Shown here: one piece after another, positions 44,190 through 52,498 of the stretch
How the letters are laid out: every line of letters starts with the position of its first letter
Numbering within the stretch: the first letter of the stretch is position 1
NCBI GenBank assembly: GCA_046485135.1
Contig: JAWOHN010000140.1
Span: forward strand, 1 to 64,000
DNA: 64,000 bases
Origin: CAZAQS01 sp046485135
Lineage (GTDB): Bacteria > Chloroflexota > Anaerolineae > Anaerolineales > UBA4823
Reading direction: 5' to 3'
Notes under the pieces: model-generated
What the model saw: only the letters and a program-made list of their open reading frames with translations
What the model was told of the DNA's origin: nothing
The model's database searches: none
Program-made: the position numbers and the translations under genes

Positions 44190-45028
44190 TGAGTGTGTGG
44201 GTCATTGCTAGCCTGACTTTTCGGGAGGCCTCCCGGCGCAAGATTTTGCTGGCAGCTACCCTTTTTGGCTTGCTTTTTCTCGGAATATACGCTCTCGGCT
44301 TAAGCCAGATCCAGAAAGAGATCAACCTTCAATCCAGATCAATGCCGACTTTAGTCGTCAGTGAATTGTTTAATTTTATTCTGATGGCCGGATTGTATGT
44401 GGTTAATTTTTTGTCCGTCGCGATGACGGTGCTGACCTCGGTGGATACCCTTTCAGGCGAGATTTCTTCCGGCACCATCCAAACCCTGGTCAGCAAACCG
44501 GTCCGGCGCTGGGAAATCCTGTTCGGGAAATGGTTAGGTTTTGTCGGGATGCTGAGCCTGTATCTGCTATTAATGGCTGGGGGGGTGATGCTGGTTGCAA
44601 GCCTAACCCTGGGTTACACAGCCCCAAATGCACTGCGCGGTCTGGGATTGATGTGGCTCAACCTGATCCTGCTGCTGGGGGTTTCATTTTTAGGAGGCAC
44701 CTTCCTTTCAACCCTGGCAAATGGGGTGCTGGTCTTTGGCCTGTATGGGATCGCCTTCATTGGGGGCTGGATCGAGCAATTTGGTTCATTTTTAGAAAAC
44801 CAGACCGCCGTCAATATCGGCATTCTGTGCAGTTTGATTCTGCCGGCGGAAGCCCTGTGGAAGCGTGCTGCTTATGAGATGCAATCTCCGATTGCCGGAG
44901 CGATGGGAAACTTCAGCCCGTTTTCGGCTCAATCCGTGCCCAGCCCGTTGATGGTGGGGTACGCAATCCTGTACGCAATGGCAGCCCTGATATTCGCTAT
45001 CCGCCAATTCAACCAACGGGATCTATAG
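44189..45028 (+). CDS. ABC-2 type transporter permease
   Basis: This 279-residue protein has six hydrophobic segments and an N-terminal amphipathic helix (FREASRRKILLAATLFGLL). The cytosolic stretch GEISSGTIQTLVSKPVRRWEIL is the usual elbow of ABC-2 permeases that contact the ATPase. Together with the preceding ATPase it would form an exporter of unknown substrate. The one-base overlap (TGATG) implies coupled translation. Confidence 0.9.
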   Translation: MSVWVIASLTFREASRRKILLAATLFGLLFLGIYALGLSQIQKEINLQSRSMPTLVVSELFNFILMAGLYVVNFLSVAMTVLTSVDTLSGEISSGTIQTLVSKPVRRWEILFGKWLGFVGMLSLYLLLMAGGVMLVASLTLGYTAPNALRGLGLMWLNLILLLGVSFLGGTFLSTLANGVLVFGLYGIAFIGGWIEQFGSFLENQTAVNIGILCSLILPAEALWKRAAYEMQSPIAGAMGNFSPFSAQSVPSPLMVGYAILYAMAALIFAIRQFNQRDL

Positions 45029-45081
45029 AAAATCATCCCAGAGGGATGGAGCGTGTAGATCAACAAGTCGCCCATCCATTT

Positions 45082-45123
45082 CTGCGTAATTTGCGTATAA
45101 TTATCACATTAGGAATTACGCAG
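45082..45123. promoter_or_regulatory. 10-bp inverted repeat around a TATAAT box
   Basis: CTGCGTAATT (45082-45091) and AATTACGCAG (45114-45123) are perfect reverse complements separated by 22 bases. A TATAAT (45096-45101) lies inside, pointing to the CDP-alcohol phosphotransferase gene at 45145. No good -35 is seen. The repeat may be a repressor or activator site or a hairpin in the leader. Nothing here shows which. Confidence 0.45.
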
Positions 45124-45144
45124 CTTAGCTGAAGATGGACAGAT

Positions 45145-46392
45145 ATGAGCACAGCGATATCAAACATTAATCACCCTCAGGACGCACTGCCACACTTAAA
45201 AAAACGTTGGATTGCTTTCACGGTGGTTGCCATTTTTACGCTGGGATGTGCTGCTCTGCTCCTGAACCACTTATGGGAACCAAGGTATGCTCTGCGATGG
45301 TTGGCGATATCTACCATGGGAATGGTGTACCTGGTCAAAACGCTGTGGTCTAATCTTGAACAAAATCACCGTCCAGATGAAGTCAGCTTGCTGCCTACCT
45401 TAGGCCCTGGGAACAGCCTGACATTGCTGCGGGGAGCATTGCTGGCAGGTTTGGCGGGATTTATCCTCTCACCTTCACCGGAGCAAAATCTGGCCTGGGC
45501 GCCGGCGATCATCTACACCCTGGCCATCGCGGTTGACTTTCTGGATGGTTACGCAGCTCGCGTTTCCAACCATGTAACCCGCCTGGGGGAAACTCTTGAT
45601 ATGAGTTTAGATGGTCTGGGAATCTTGATCGCTTCTGTGTTGGCGATTCAATATGGAACACTGCCGGTATGGTACCTGGCAGTTCCGCTGGCTCGCTTCC
45701 TGTTCCTGGCTGGAATCAACTGGAGAAATAAGAAAGGTCTGGTGGTCCACAAGCTAAATCCCAGCGTGAGACGCAGAGCCTTTGCAGCAGTGCAGATGGG
45801 ATTTCTTTCATCAATGCTTTGGCCTGTTTTCACCCCTCCAGGCACAACTGTAGCCGCCTTTATCTTTGCTCTTCCCTTCCTGGTGGGATTTGCCATGGAT
45901 TGGTTGGCAGCTTGTGGCCTGCTGAGACAAAACCAATTTCAGGAGCCCAATCCAGTCATCAAGCCCTTACTAACAATTGCCCCAATAGTGCTCCGGTTGG
46001 TGGTTTTGATCGTCTTGTCGATGCACACCGCTACTCAAATCGACACTTATCTTAACCCGGGTGTTCCTTCTATAGCTGGCACAGGCGCCCCAAACGCAAC
46101 CGTTAGCGCTCTAATATTGGCGTTTGAAATTCTGGTTCTGTTTTTCCTGGTTTTTGGGGTAGCGGGACGGGTAGCCGCTATTGCCGGCTTGCTCCTATTG
46201 GGCATTCACCAGTTTTACACAGGTCTTAACCTGGCCCAATACTTACTCATCCTCATTTATACTGCCATCCTCTACCTTGGAACCGGGAAGTATTCGCTGT
46301 GGAAACCCGAGGACCGTTTAATCTTCAACCAGGCCGGTCGGGTTCAGGTTCAAGCGTCCGTGGACGACCACACCAGCCATGCGAGACATTAG
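45145..46392 (+). CDS. CDP-alcohol phosphatidyltransferase-domain membrane protein
   Basis: The 415-residue protein has about ten hydrophobic segments. The CDP-alcohol phosphotransferase motif D-x2-DG-x2-AR-x8-G-x3-D-x3-D is complete: DFLDGYAAR, then GETLDMSLD. These enzymes join a CDP-linked lipid or sugar to an alcohol in the membrane. The C-terminal ~150 residues add more helices (after about 265) and look like a separate membrane module. It is the first of a three-gene set with a flippase-like protein, a lipid-modification context. Confidence 0.85.
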   Translation: MSTAISNINHPQDALPHLKKRWIAFTVVAIFTLGCAALLLNHLWEPRYALRWLAISTMGMVYLVKTLWSNLEQNHRPDEVSLLPTLGPGNSLTLLRGALLAGLAGFILSPSPEQNLAWAPAIIYTLAIAVDFLDGYAARVSNHVTRLGETLDMSLDGLGILIASVLAIQYGTLPVWYLAVPLARFLFLAGINWRNKKGLVVHKLNPSVRRRAFAAVQMGFLSSMLWPVFTPPGTTVAAFIFALPFLVGFAMDWLAACGLLRQNQFQEPNPVIKPLLTIAPIVLRLVVLIVLSMHTATQIDTYLNPGVPSIAGTGAPNATVSALILAFEILVLFFLVFGVAGRVAAIAGLLLLGIHQFYTGLNLAQYLLILIYTAILYLGTGKYSLWKPEDRLIFNQAGRVQVQASVDDHTSHARH

Positions 46393-46394
46393 AC

Positions 46395-47426
46395 ATGTAT
46401 AAAATCCTGTTGGCTTTTCTCGCTATCCCTTTGCTGTGGTGGTCATTACGCGATATTCCGTTACCTGAGATTTATGATACCCTGCTGGGGGTCAGCCCAC
46501 TGGGATTGCTCGGTCTAGCACTATTGAATGGGTTTATCTTTCTCTTGTTGACCAGCCGCTGGTGGCTGTTGATACGCGCTCTGGGTAATAGACTGCCTTT
46601 CCTTTCGCTGGTTGGTTATCGCCTGGCTGCCTTTGGGATTACTTACTTCACCCCCGGACCACAATTTGGAGGCGAGCCTCTGCAAGTACACCTGGTCCAA
46701 AGCCGGCACCATCTCTCAGGATCAGTCGCGCTGGCTGGAGTGGCTATGGACAAGCTGGTTGAGCTACTGGTGAATTTTTCATTCCTGGTATTTGGATTAA
46801 TGCTTGTGTTCCACTTCCGCTTGCTGCACAGCCCAATCTCGAGCCTGACGCTGTTCATTACGCTGGGTATGCTGGTGCTACCGGTCATCTACTTGCTACT
46901 GCTAAGAATGGGATACCACCCATTCACGACCCTCCTGAGCCGCCCTGTGAAGTTAGAAAAATGGAAAACCGCATTCTGGCGGATCAAGCTGCCGGTAGAA
47001 TCAGCTGAGGAACAGGTGGCAGGATTGTTGCGTCATAAGCCAAAGGCTTTGGGCGGCGCCTTGACCATCTCTTTGCTGGCGTGGATCTGCATGATTGCTG
47101 AATATTGGTTGGCATTGCGAGTCCTGGGAATCCATCTTGAACCGTTCCAGGTGATCTTTGCACTTACTGCTGTGAGAATTGCCTTCCTACTGCCGTTTCC
47201 AGCCGGTGTGGGCGCACTGGAAGCTGGGCAGGTGGCTGCCATGCAAATGTTGGGGGTTGAGCCTGCCCTGGGCATCAGCGTAAGTTTATTGATCCGGGCG
47301 CGAGACCTTAGTTTGGGAGTTTTGGGATTATGGTTAGGAGGATTATTGACGCGGCTCGGTCCAATGAGACCGTCTGCTGTAGCACAACCGATTAATGTTA
47401 ACATCCAAAGGAGAAACCAAAGATGA
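46395..47426 (+). CDS. Flippase-like membrane protein (LPG synthase TM region family, UPF0104)
   Basis: The 343-residue protein has about eight hydrophobic segments and motifs of the lysylphosphatidylglycerol synthase transmembrane family: FGITYFTPGPQFGGEPLQV, VAMDKLVELLVN and LPFPAGVGALEAGQ. The soluble aminoacyl transfer domain of MprF is absent, so the protein resembles the membrane flippase half. The ATG at 46395 is two bases after the previous stop; an upstream alternative start is inside that gene. It overlaps the next gene by four bases. Confidence 0.85.
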   Translation: MYKILLAFLAIPLLWWSLRDIPLPEIYDTLLGVSPLGLLGLALLNGFIFLLLTSRWWLLIRALGNRLPFLSLVGYRLAAFGITYFTPGPQFGGEPLQVHLVQSRHHLSGSVALAGVAMDKLVELLVNFSFLVFGLMLVFHFRLLHSPISSLTLFITLGMLVLPVIYLLLLRMGYHPFTTLLSRPVKLEKWKTAFWRIKLPVESAEEQVAGLLRHKPKALGGALTISLLAWICMIAEYWLALRVLGIHLEPFQVIFALTAVRIAFLLPFPAGVGALEAGQVAAMQMLGVEPALGISVSLLIRARDLSLGVLGLWLGGLLTRLGPMRPSAVAQPINVNIQRRNQR

Positions 47427-47776
47427 ACACAGAACACAACCCTCAGAACAAGACCAGGTTTGGAACCCTCCAGATAAGTATCTTGCTGCTTGGCCTGGCA
47501 ACCGCGGTGATCCACGGTGTTGTGCTCAATCTCATGATGGGCAAATTAGATTTGCTATTCACCCTGAATGGGATCGGATTTCTTGTACTACTGGCGGCCT
47601 ATTTCCTGCCACAGTTCAGACCGCTGCATAACCTGGTCCGCTGGGGCCTGATCGCCTTTACGGCTGTCACAATTATTGCCTGGGTGTTCCTCGGCGCTCG
47701 TGAAATCTTAGGATATGTAACCAAGCTGATCGAGGCAGGTTTGATTGTGGCCTTATTGCTTGATTCTGATCGCTGA
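47423..47776 (+). CDS. Small membrane protein of the lipid cluster
   Basis: The 117-residue protein has four hydrophobic segments (about 17-38, 43-62, 70-90 and 95-112). No known family is recognised with confidence. A good ribosome site (AAAGGAG) lies upstream and the ATG overlaps the flippase-like stop by four bases. It closes the three-gene set; a short gap with a new promoter element follows. Confidence 0.75.
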   Translation: MNTEHNPQNKTRFGTLQISILLLGLATAVIHGVVLNLMMGKLDLLFTLNGIGFLVLLAAYFLPQFRPLHNLVRWGLIAFTAVTIIAWVFLGAREILGYVTKLIEAGLIVALLLDSDR

Positions 47777-47872
47777 AACAAATTTTGATAACTGCTCCGG
47801 CAAAAGTCTTCACAGGGAAGGCCATTTCTCTGATAGGCCAGGCGGTTTCGTCAATAGAATAGTTGGCGGGGA

Positions 47873-47878
47873 TATAAT
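47873..47878 (+). promoter_or_regulatory. TATAAT directly in front of ribA, probably a leaderless transcript
   Basis: A perfect TATAAT ends six bases before the ribA ATG (47885). With a usual -10-to-start distance of about seven bases, transcription would begin at or next to the start codon. No Shine-Dalgarno sequence precedes this ATG, which fits a leaderless mRNA. The -35 is weak (TCGTCA-like, wide spacing). Confidence 0.5.
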
Positions 47879-47884
47879 GAACAT

Positions 47885-48541
47885 ATGAAGGAAAATGATC
47901 AACCAATACAAATTCAAATGATGGTGTCTGCGCGCTTGCCTACATCAACCGGCGAGTACAGATTGTGCCTCTATCACACCAACCAGGATTCAAAAGAGCA
48001 CCTGGCACTGGTCAAAGGGGAGGTGCAAGGGAAATCCGCCGTCCTGGTTCGCATTCATTCAGAGTGCTTTACCGGTGATCTGCTGGGTTCCCGGCGTTGT
48101 GATTGCGGCGAACAGTTGGCTTGTTCCTTGCAGATGATTGCAGACAAAGGCGAGGGTGTGTTAATTTACCTGCGCCAGGAGGGCCGCGGGATTGGCTTGT
48201 TAGAAAAGTTACGCGCGTACAATTTACAAGATGAGGGATACGACACCATAGAGGCCAATATCCTGCTAGGCCACCAGGCAGATGAACGTGACTATACCGT
48301 TGCTGCCCGCATCTTGGAAGATCTCGGCGTCGATTCTATCCGCTTGATCACCAACAACCCATCGAAAATCCAAAGTTTAGAGTCCCAGAATATAACCATT
48401 ACCGAAAGAGTGCCGATCCTTCCGACCGTAAACGGTGACAATGCCGGATATTTGAACACCAAAATGCAACGCATGAACCACCTGTTCAACCTGACTACCG
48501 ATATATTTGATATCAGCGGAAATGGGAAAAATTCCTCTTGA
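47885..48541 (+). CDS. ribA: GTP cyclohydrolase II
   Basis: RibA opens the imidazole ring of GTP to give formate, pyrophosphate and a 2,5-diamino-pyrimidinone ribotide. The 218-residue protein has the zinc ligands C61, C72 and C74 (SECFTGDLLGSRRCDCGEQL), the phosphate motif RQEGRGIGL, and Y112, the residue matching the Tyr needed for full GCH II chemistry; some Streptomyces paralogues have Met there. The N-terminal DHBP synthase domain of RibBA is absent. It starts a seven-gene set of tightly packed genes with glycosyl- and methyltransferases. Confidence 0.95.
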   Translation: MKENDQPIQIQMMVSARLPTSTGEYRLCLYHTNQDSKEHLALVKGEVQGKSAVLVRIHSECFTGDLLGSRRCDCGEQLACSLQMIADKGEGVLIYLRQEGRGIGLLEKLRAYNLQDEGYDTIEANILLGHQADERDYTVAARILEDLGVDSIRLITNNPSKIQSLESQNITITERVPILPTVNGDNAGYLNTKMQRMNHLFNLTTDIFDISGNGKNSS

Positions 48542-49217
48542 TTCCTGGCTGGCGAAGACAGGTGATCAAAGAGGACAAACTGGACGGCCTCTGGTTACCC
48601 TGTCCTGGGCCCAAAGCATCGATGGAAGCCTGACCACCCGGCGGGGAGAGACCTTGGCGCTCAGTGGACCTAAATCCTTGCGCCTGACCCACCGGTTGCG
48701 AGCCGCTCACGATGCCATTGCGGTAGGCATTGGAACGGTTTTAGCTGATGACCCTCAACTGACGGTCCGCCTGGTGACTGGCTCAGACCCACAGCCCATA
48801 GTGCTGGACAGCCATCTGACATTCCCCCAGCAAGCCCAGCTTATTCGAGCCGAGAGACATCCCTGGATTGCAACAGTGACCCCAGCCGACCCAGATAAAA
48901 AAGCATTCCTCGAAGCGCATGGAGCGTGTATCTTTGAATGTCCCGCTGACTCTCGCCAACAAGTCGACTTGCCTGACTTTCTTGAAGTCCTGGCATCTAA
49001 GGGCATCCGCAGCCTAATGGTAGAGGGAGGTGCAAAACTGATCACAAGTTTCTTAGAAGGCGGCCTGGCAGATCGAGTTGTGATCACAATCTCACCAATC
49101 CTTGTTGGCGGTCTGGCGGTTGTTGCCGAACAGTTGTTGCCAATGCCAAGGATACACGATGTCAATTACGATCAGGTGGGAAATGATCTGATCGTTTGGG
49201 GTGTTCCCACATGGTGA
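48522..49217 (+). CDS. RibD C-terminal-type (dihydrofolate-reductase-fold) reductase
   Basis: This 231-residue protein has only the reductase domain of RibD: LSWAQSIDGSLTT at the start, DAIAVGIGTVLADDPQLTVR, and the glycine-rich SLMVEGGAKLITSFLEGGLADR. It would use NADPH to reduce the ribosyl group of an aminopyrimidine. The deaminase half of RibD is absent. The ATG at 48522 overlaps ribA by 20 bases; a longer reading starts further inside ribA. Overlap with the MDR gene (ATGGTGA) is seven bases. Confidence 0.9.
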   Translation: MGKIPLDSWLAKTGDQRGQTGRPLVTLSWAQSIDGSLTTRRGETLALSGPKSLRLTHRLRAAHDAIAVGIGTVLADDPQLTVRLVTGSDPQPIVLDSHLTFPQQAQLIRAERHPWIATVTPADPDKKAFLEAHGACIFECPADSRQQVDLPDFLEVLASKGIRSLMVEGGAKLITSFLEGGLADRVVITISPILVGGLAVVAEQLLPMPRIHDVNYDQVGNDLIVWGVPTW

Positions 49218-50254
49218 GACAGATCAAACGTCAAGCAGTTTATTTTACAGACATCGGGCAAGTTACCGTCAGGAAAGAATCAACCCCAATGCCTGGCCCA
49301 ACCCAGGTGTTGGTACAAACCAGGTATTCTGCTATCAGCCCTGGCACAGAAATGCTGCTTTACCGGGGACAGTTCCCCCCTGAGTTATCTCTTGATGCAA
49401 ACATTCCTGACTTATCTGGCGGCTTCAAGTACCCTCTCAAATACGGTTATGCTGCAGTGGGTAAGGTCATCCAAATTGGATCAAAGGTAGATCCAATCTG
49501 GACAGACCGAGAGGTATTTGCCTTTCATCCCCATGAAAGCCACTTCATCACATCTGTGCAAGAATTACATCCTCTCCCTGCCGCTCTTTCAATTGAAGAT
49601 GCGTTGTTTCTGCCGAATATGGAAACGGCAGTCAATTTCCTTTTGGACAGCAGACCGATTTTGGGGGAGCGCGTGGTTGTACTGGGCCAGGGTATTGTCG
49701 GCCTGCTGACCACGGCATTGTTAGCCTGGTATCCCCTTTCCAAGCTTATCACCTTGGACCGCTATCCGCTGCGCAGACAGGCCTCATTGACACTTGGCGC
49801 CCATGAAAGCCTGGATACAGACTCGCCTGAAACTGCCCAGAACCTGGAGCGCATCTTCCCTGCAGGTGCAGACTTGGTGTTTGAACTGTCTGGTAACCCA
49901 GAAGTATTGAACCAGGCTATCCAATTGACAGGCCACTCAGGTCGAGTAATCGTCGGCTCCTGGTATGGGACAAAGCTGGCTGAGCTTAAATTGGGAGGGC
50001 GCTTCCACCGGGAACGAATAAACCTGATTAGCAGCCAGGTAAGCAGCCTGACGCCAGAGTTGAGCGGGCGCTGGGATAAAGCACGTCGCCTGCAGGTGGC
50101 CTGGGAAGCACTGGCTGCGTTGCGCCCTTCCCGCCTGATCACGCAACGCATCCCACTCGAAGAAGCGCCGCTGGCTTATCAATTGATCGACCGAGAACCA
50201 GAAAATGCAATTCAAGTGGTACTGGATTACAATAAAACGACGACAATCAATTGA
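49211..50254 (+). CDS. MDR-superfamily dehydrogenase lacking usual zinc ligands (BchC-like)
   Basis: The 347-residue protein has the medium-chain dehydrogenase fold with the Rossmann motif VVLGQGIVGLL (about 150-160). In the catalytic domain the usual zinc-binding Cys is replaced: YSAISPGTEMLLYRGQFP resembles the BchC-type GTE motif. No structural-zinc Cys cluster is visible. It would oxidise or reduce an alcohol or ketone with NAD(P). The start overlaps the reductase stop, and the PTPS-like gene begins 12 bases after its end. Confidence 0.85.
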   Translation: MVRQIKRQAVYFTDIGQVTVRKESTPMPGPTQVLVQTRYSAISPGTEMLLYRGQFPPELSLDANIPDLSGGFKYPLKYGYAAVGKVIQIGSKVDPIWTDREVFAFHPHESHFITSVQELHPLPAALSIEDALFLPNMETAVNFLLDSRPILGERVVVLGQGIVGLLTTALLAWYPLSKLITLDRYPLRRQASLTLGAHESLDTDSPETAQNLERIFPAGADLVFELSGNPEVLNQAIQLTGHSGRVIVGSWYGTKLAELKLGGRFHRERINLISSQVSSLTPELSGRWDKARRLQVAWEALAALRPSRLITQRIPLEEAPLAYQLIDREPENAIQVVLDYNKTTTIN

Positions 50255-50266
50255 GGAATAACACAT

Positions 50267-50644
50267 ATGTACACTGTTTCTGTATCGAGGGACTTTATTG
50301 CCCGGCACTTCTTGGTAGGAGGAGATTGGGGGGCAGAAAATTACGAGCATGCCCACCATTACCGGGTTGAAGTACAGCTTGAAGGCGCCTTCTTGGACCA
50401 ACACGGATACCTGGTCGATATCGTCGATATTGAAGGCAGGTTGGAATCTCTGGTGGAAGTCTATCGCGATAAAATCTTAAATGAGCTTCCTGAGTTCTCG
50501 GGCTTGAACCCAAGTATCGAACATTTTGCCCGAATTTTTTCGGAGGGATTTTCTGCAGGCTTAGAAGCCCCAAAATTGACAGCGATTAAGGTCAAAATTT
50601 GGGAGAACGACATCGCTTGGGCCTCATATCAACTCAAGCGCTGA
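50267..50644 (+). CDS. 6-pyruvoyl-tetrahydropterin synthase/QueD-fold protein without catalytic Cys
   Basis: The 125-residue protein has the PTPS/QueD fold by length and zinc ligands: H14 (RHF) and the H28-A29-H30 pair (EHAHHY). Canonical QueD and PTPS use a Cys just before that pair and a Cys/Asp/His triad; this protein has no cysteine at all. E24 stands where the Cys is expected, four residues before H28, and the Asp-His motif reads YRDK. The zinc site is kept, so binding of a pterin-like substrate is likely, but the usual PTPS or QueD reaction is unlikely. PTPS-III enzymes also use Glu, with different spacing. Confidence 0.85.
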   Translation: MYTVSVSRDFIARHFLVGGDWGAENYEHAHHYRVEVQLEGAFLDQHGYLVDIVDIEGRLESLVEVYRDKILNELPEFSGLNPSIEHFARIFSEGFSAGLEAPKLTAIKVKIWENDIAWASYQLKR

Positions 50645-50664
50645 TCGACCCAGTGGAGACTTTT

Positions 50665-51738
50665 GTGCATATTGGGCTGGTTATTTATGGAAGTTTGCAA
50701 ACTCGCTCCGGGGGATATCTATATGATCAAAAGCTGGTTGAATTTCTTAACCAAAAAGGTGACCGGGTTACCATTGTGTCAATTCGACACCAGGATTATC
50801 TTCATCACCTGGGGGATAACTTCTCGACTGCTCTGGTCAACTGCCTGCGGGAGCTACCGCTAGATATCCTCCTACAAGATGAGCTTAATCATCCTTCATT
50901 GTTTTGGTTAAACCGGCGGTTGCGCAAAGTGGCTGCCTACCCCTTTGTGACCATAGTCCATCACCTGCGTACGTGCGAGCCTTTTCCTGCCTGGCAGAAA
51001 ATAATCTACCGCTGGGTTGAAGGGAAATATCTGACTTCAGTGGATGCATTTGTTTACAACAGCCGGGCTACTCAGCAGTCCGTGCAAAGCCTGGTTCGAA
51101 TAAATCGCCCGGAACTGGTCGCTTATCCGGCGGGTGATCGTTTCAAACCGCATATATCAGATGATCAAATCCGCATCCGGGCACACGCAGCGGGTCCACT
51201 CCGTTTGGTGTTCCTTGGAAACCTAATCCCACGCAAGAACCTGCATGTACTCTTGAAAGCGCTATCTGGGCTGGCGTTAGGCTCATGGCATCTGATTGTT
51301 GTTGGCAATATCGATATTGATCCGGCTTATACATTTCGTGTATCGCGCCAGATAGAAGAAGATGGAATTGCCCAACAGGTACAATTCCTGGGCTCAATCT
51401 CTGATCAAAGGCTGGCAGGTATACTTGAAAGCAGTCATGTACTTGCAATTCCATCATCGTACGAAGGCTATGGTATTGCTTACCTGGAAGGGATGGGCTT
51501 CGGTTTGCCCGCCTTAGGAAGCGCAGCCGGCGGAGCGCAGGAAATCATCCAACATGGAAAGAATGGCTTCCTTATCCAACCTGGGGATAGCGAAAGTTTG
51601 ACAACCTGTCTGTTGCAGTTAACTCAAAACCGAGTCTTATTGACAGAGATGGGCATAGCTGCCAAAAACCGTTATTTGACTCATCCCAACTGGGCTACCA
51701 CTGCAAATCGCATACGGGAATTCTTAAATACACTGTGA
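50665..51738 (+). CDS. Family 4 glycosyltransferase
   Basis: The 357-residue protein has a GT-B fold. The N-terminal loop is GSLQTRSGGYLYDQ, and the donor-binding domain includes LVFLGNLIPRKNLHVLL, PSSYEGYGIAYLEGMGFG (the E-x7-E motif) and GGAQEII. It would transfer a sugar from a nucleotide donor to a small acceptor or membrane glycan. The GTG at 50665 is six bases after GGAG and is chosen over the upstream alternatives. Its stop overlaps the next start by four bases (GTGA). Confidence 0.9.
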   Translation: MHIGLVIYGSLQTRSGGYLYDQKLVEFLNQKGDRVTIVSIRHQDYLHHLGDNFSTALVNCLRELPLDILLQDELNHPSLFWLNRRLRKVAAYPFVTIVHHLRTCEPFPAWQKIIYRWVEGKYLTSVDAFVYNSRATQQSVQSLVRINRPELVAYPAGDRFKPHISDDQIRIRAHAAGPLRLVFLGNLIPRKNLHVLLKALSGLALGSWHLIVVGNIDIDPAYTFRVSRQIEEDGIAQQVQFLGSISDQRLAGILESSHVLAIPSSYEGYGIAYLEGMGFGLPALGSAAGGAQEIIQHGKNGFLIQPGDSESLTTCLLQLTQNRVLLTEMGIAAKNRYLTHPNWATTANRIREFLNTL

Positions 51739-52496
51739 GTATGGTTGGATCATCTTTGCTTTCCTATTATGGCCTCTTTCGCTCAATCTTGCGTTACTAC
51801 GGGATTCCATTCCGCATCCACAGGTTGACCCATTTCTATGCCCAGTTCATCCGCCCGGGCGACTTGTGTTTCGACATCGGATCTCACTTGGGCAATCGTA
51901 TCCTGGCCTGGTCTCGATTAGGCGCACGCATCGTTGCCGTAGAGCCCCAGCCTGTAGCGATGAAATTTCTCAAAATGATGTATCACAAACGATCAAACGT
52001 TATTTTGGTCGAAAGCGCACTTGGCGCAGAAAAGGGTGACATGACCCTTTTTGTGGACCCTCGCAACCCGACTGTAGCTACGCTATCCCTTGATTGGATC
52101 ATGAAAGTAAGACTTCTGTCTTCTTTCTCGAAGGAGCGCTGGAGCACAACCCTCACCGTACCAGTAACCACACTCAGTGAATTAATTAACCAATATGGTC
52201 AGCCATCATTCTGCAAAATTGACGTAGAGGGCTTTGAGTACGAAGTATTAAAAGGCATCAATCGGCCTTTGACCTGCTTGTCGTTTGAATATATACCAGC
52301 GGCAATAGAAACCGCGCTCGCATGCATCTCTCGTTTGTGTTACTTGGGAGAATATCGCTTCCAATGGTCAATTGGGGAAAATCCGTCTCTCTCCGGTGCG
52401 GGTTGGTTCTCGGGAGAGGATATGGCTGATTGGCTGCGATCGCTCTCCCCAGCAGATCCCTCAGGAGATATTTACGCTCGTCTTCAGGAAATGTAA
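51735..52496 (+). CDS. FkbM-family methyltransferase
   Basis: The 253-residue protein has the FkbM SAM-methyltransferase pattern: DLCFDIGSHLGNRIL (motif I), GARIVAVEPQP (acidic loop), and KIDVEGFEYEVLKGI. FkbM enzymes methylate hydroxyl groups of sugars or polyketides. The GTG at 51735 overlaps the glycosyltransferase stop; an ATG two codons on is also possible. Its place after the glycosyltransferase suggests O-methylation of the transferred sugar. Confidence 0.9.
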   Translation: MSMVGSSLLSYYGLFRSILRYYGIPFRIHRLTHFYAQFIRPGDLCFDIGSHLGNRILAWSRLGARIVAVEPQPVAMKFLKMMYHKRSNVILVESALGAEKGDMTLFVDPRNPTVATLSLDWIMKVRLLSSFSKERWSTTLTVPVTTLSELINQYGQPSFCKIDVEGFEYEVLKGINRPLTCLSFEYIPAAIETALACISRLCYLGEYRFQWSIGENPSLSGAGWFSGEDMADWLRSLSPADPSGDIYARLQEM

Positions 52497-52498
52497 GC

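Noticed and set aside
47885..49217. Ordinary riboflavin operon
   Set aside because: Only GCH II and the reductase half of RibD are present; deaminase, lumazine synthase, riboflavin synthase and DHBP synthase are missing, and the rest of the set is unrelated to riboflavin.
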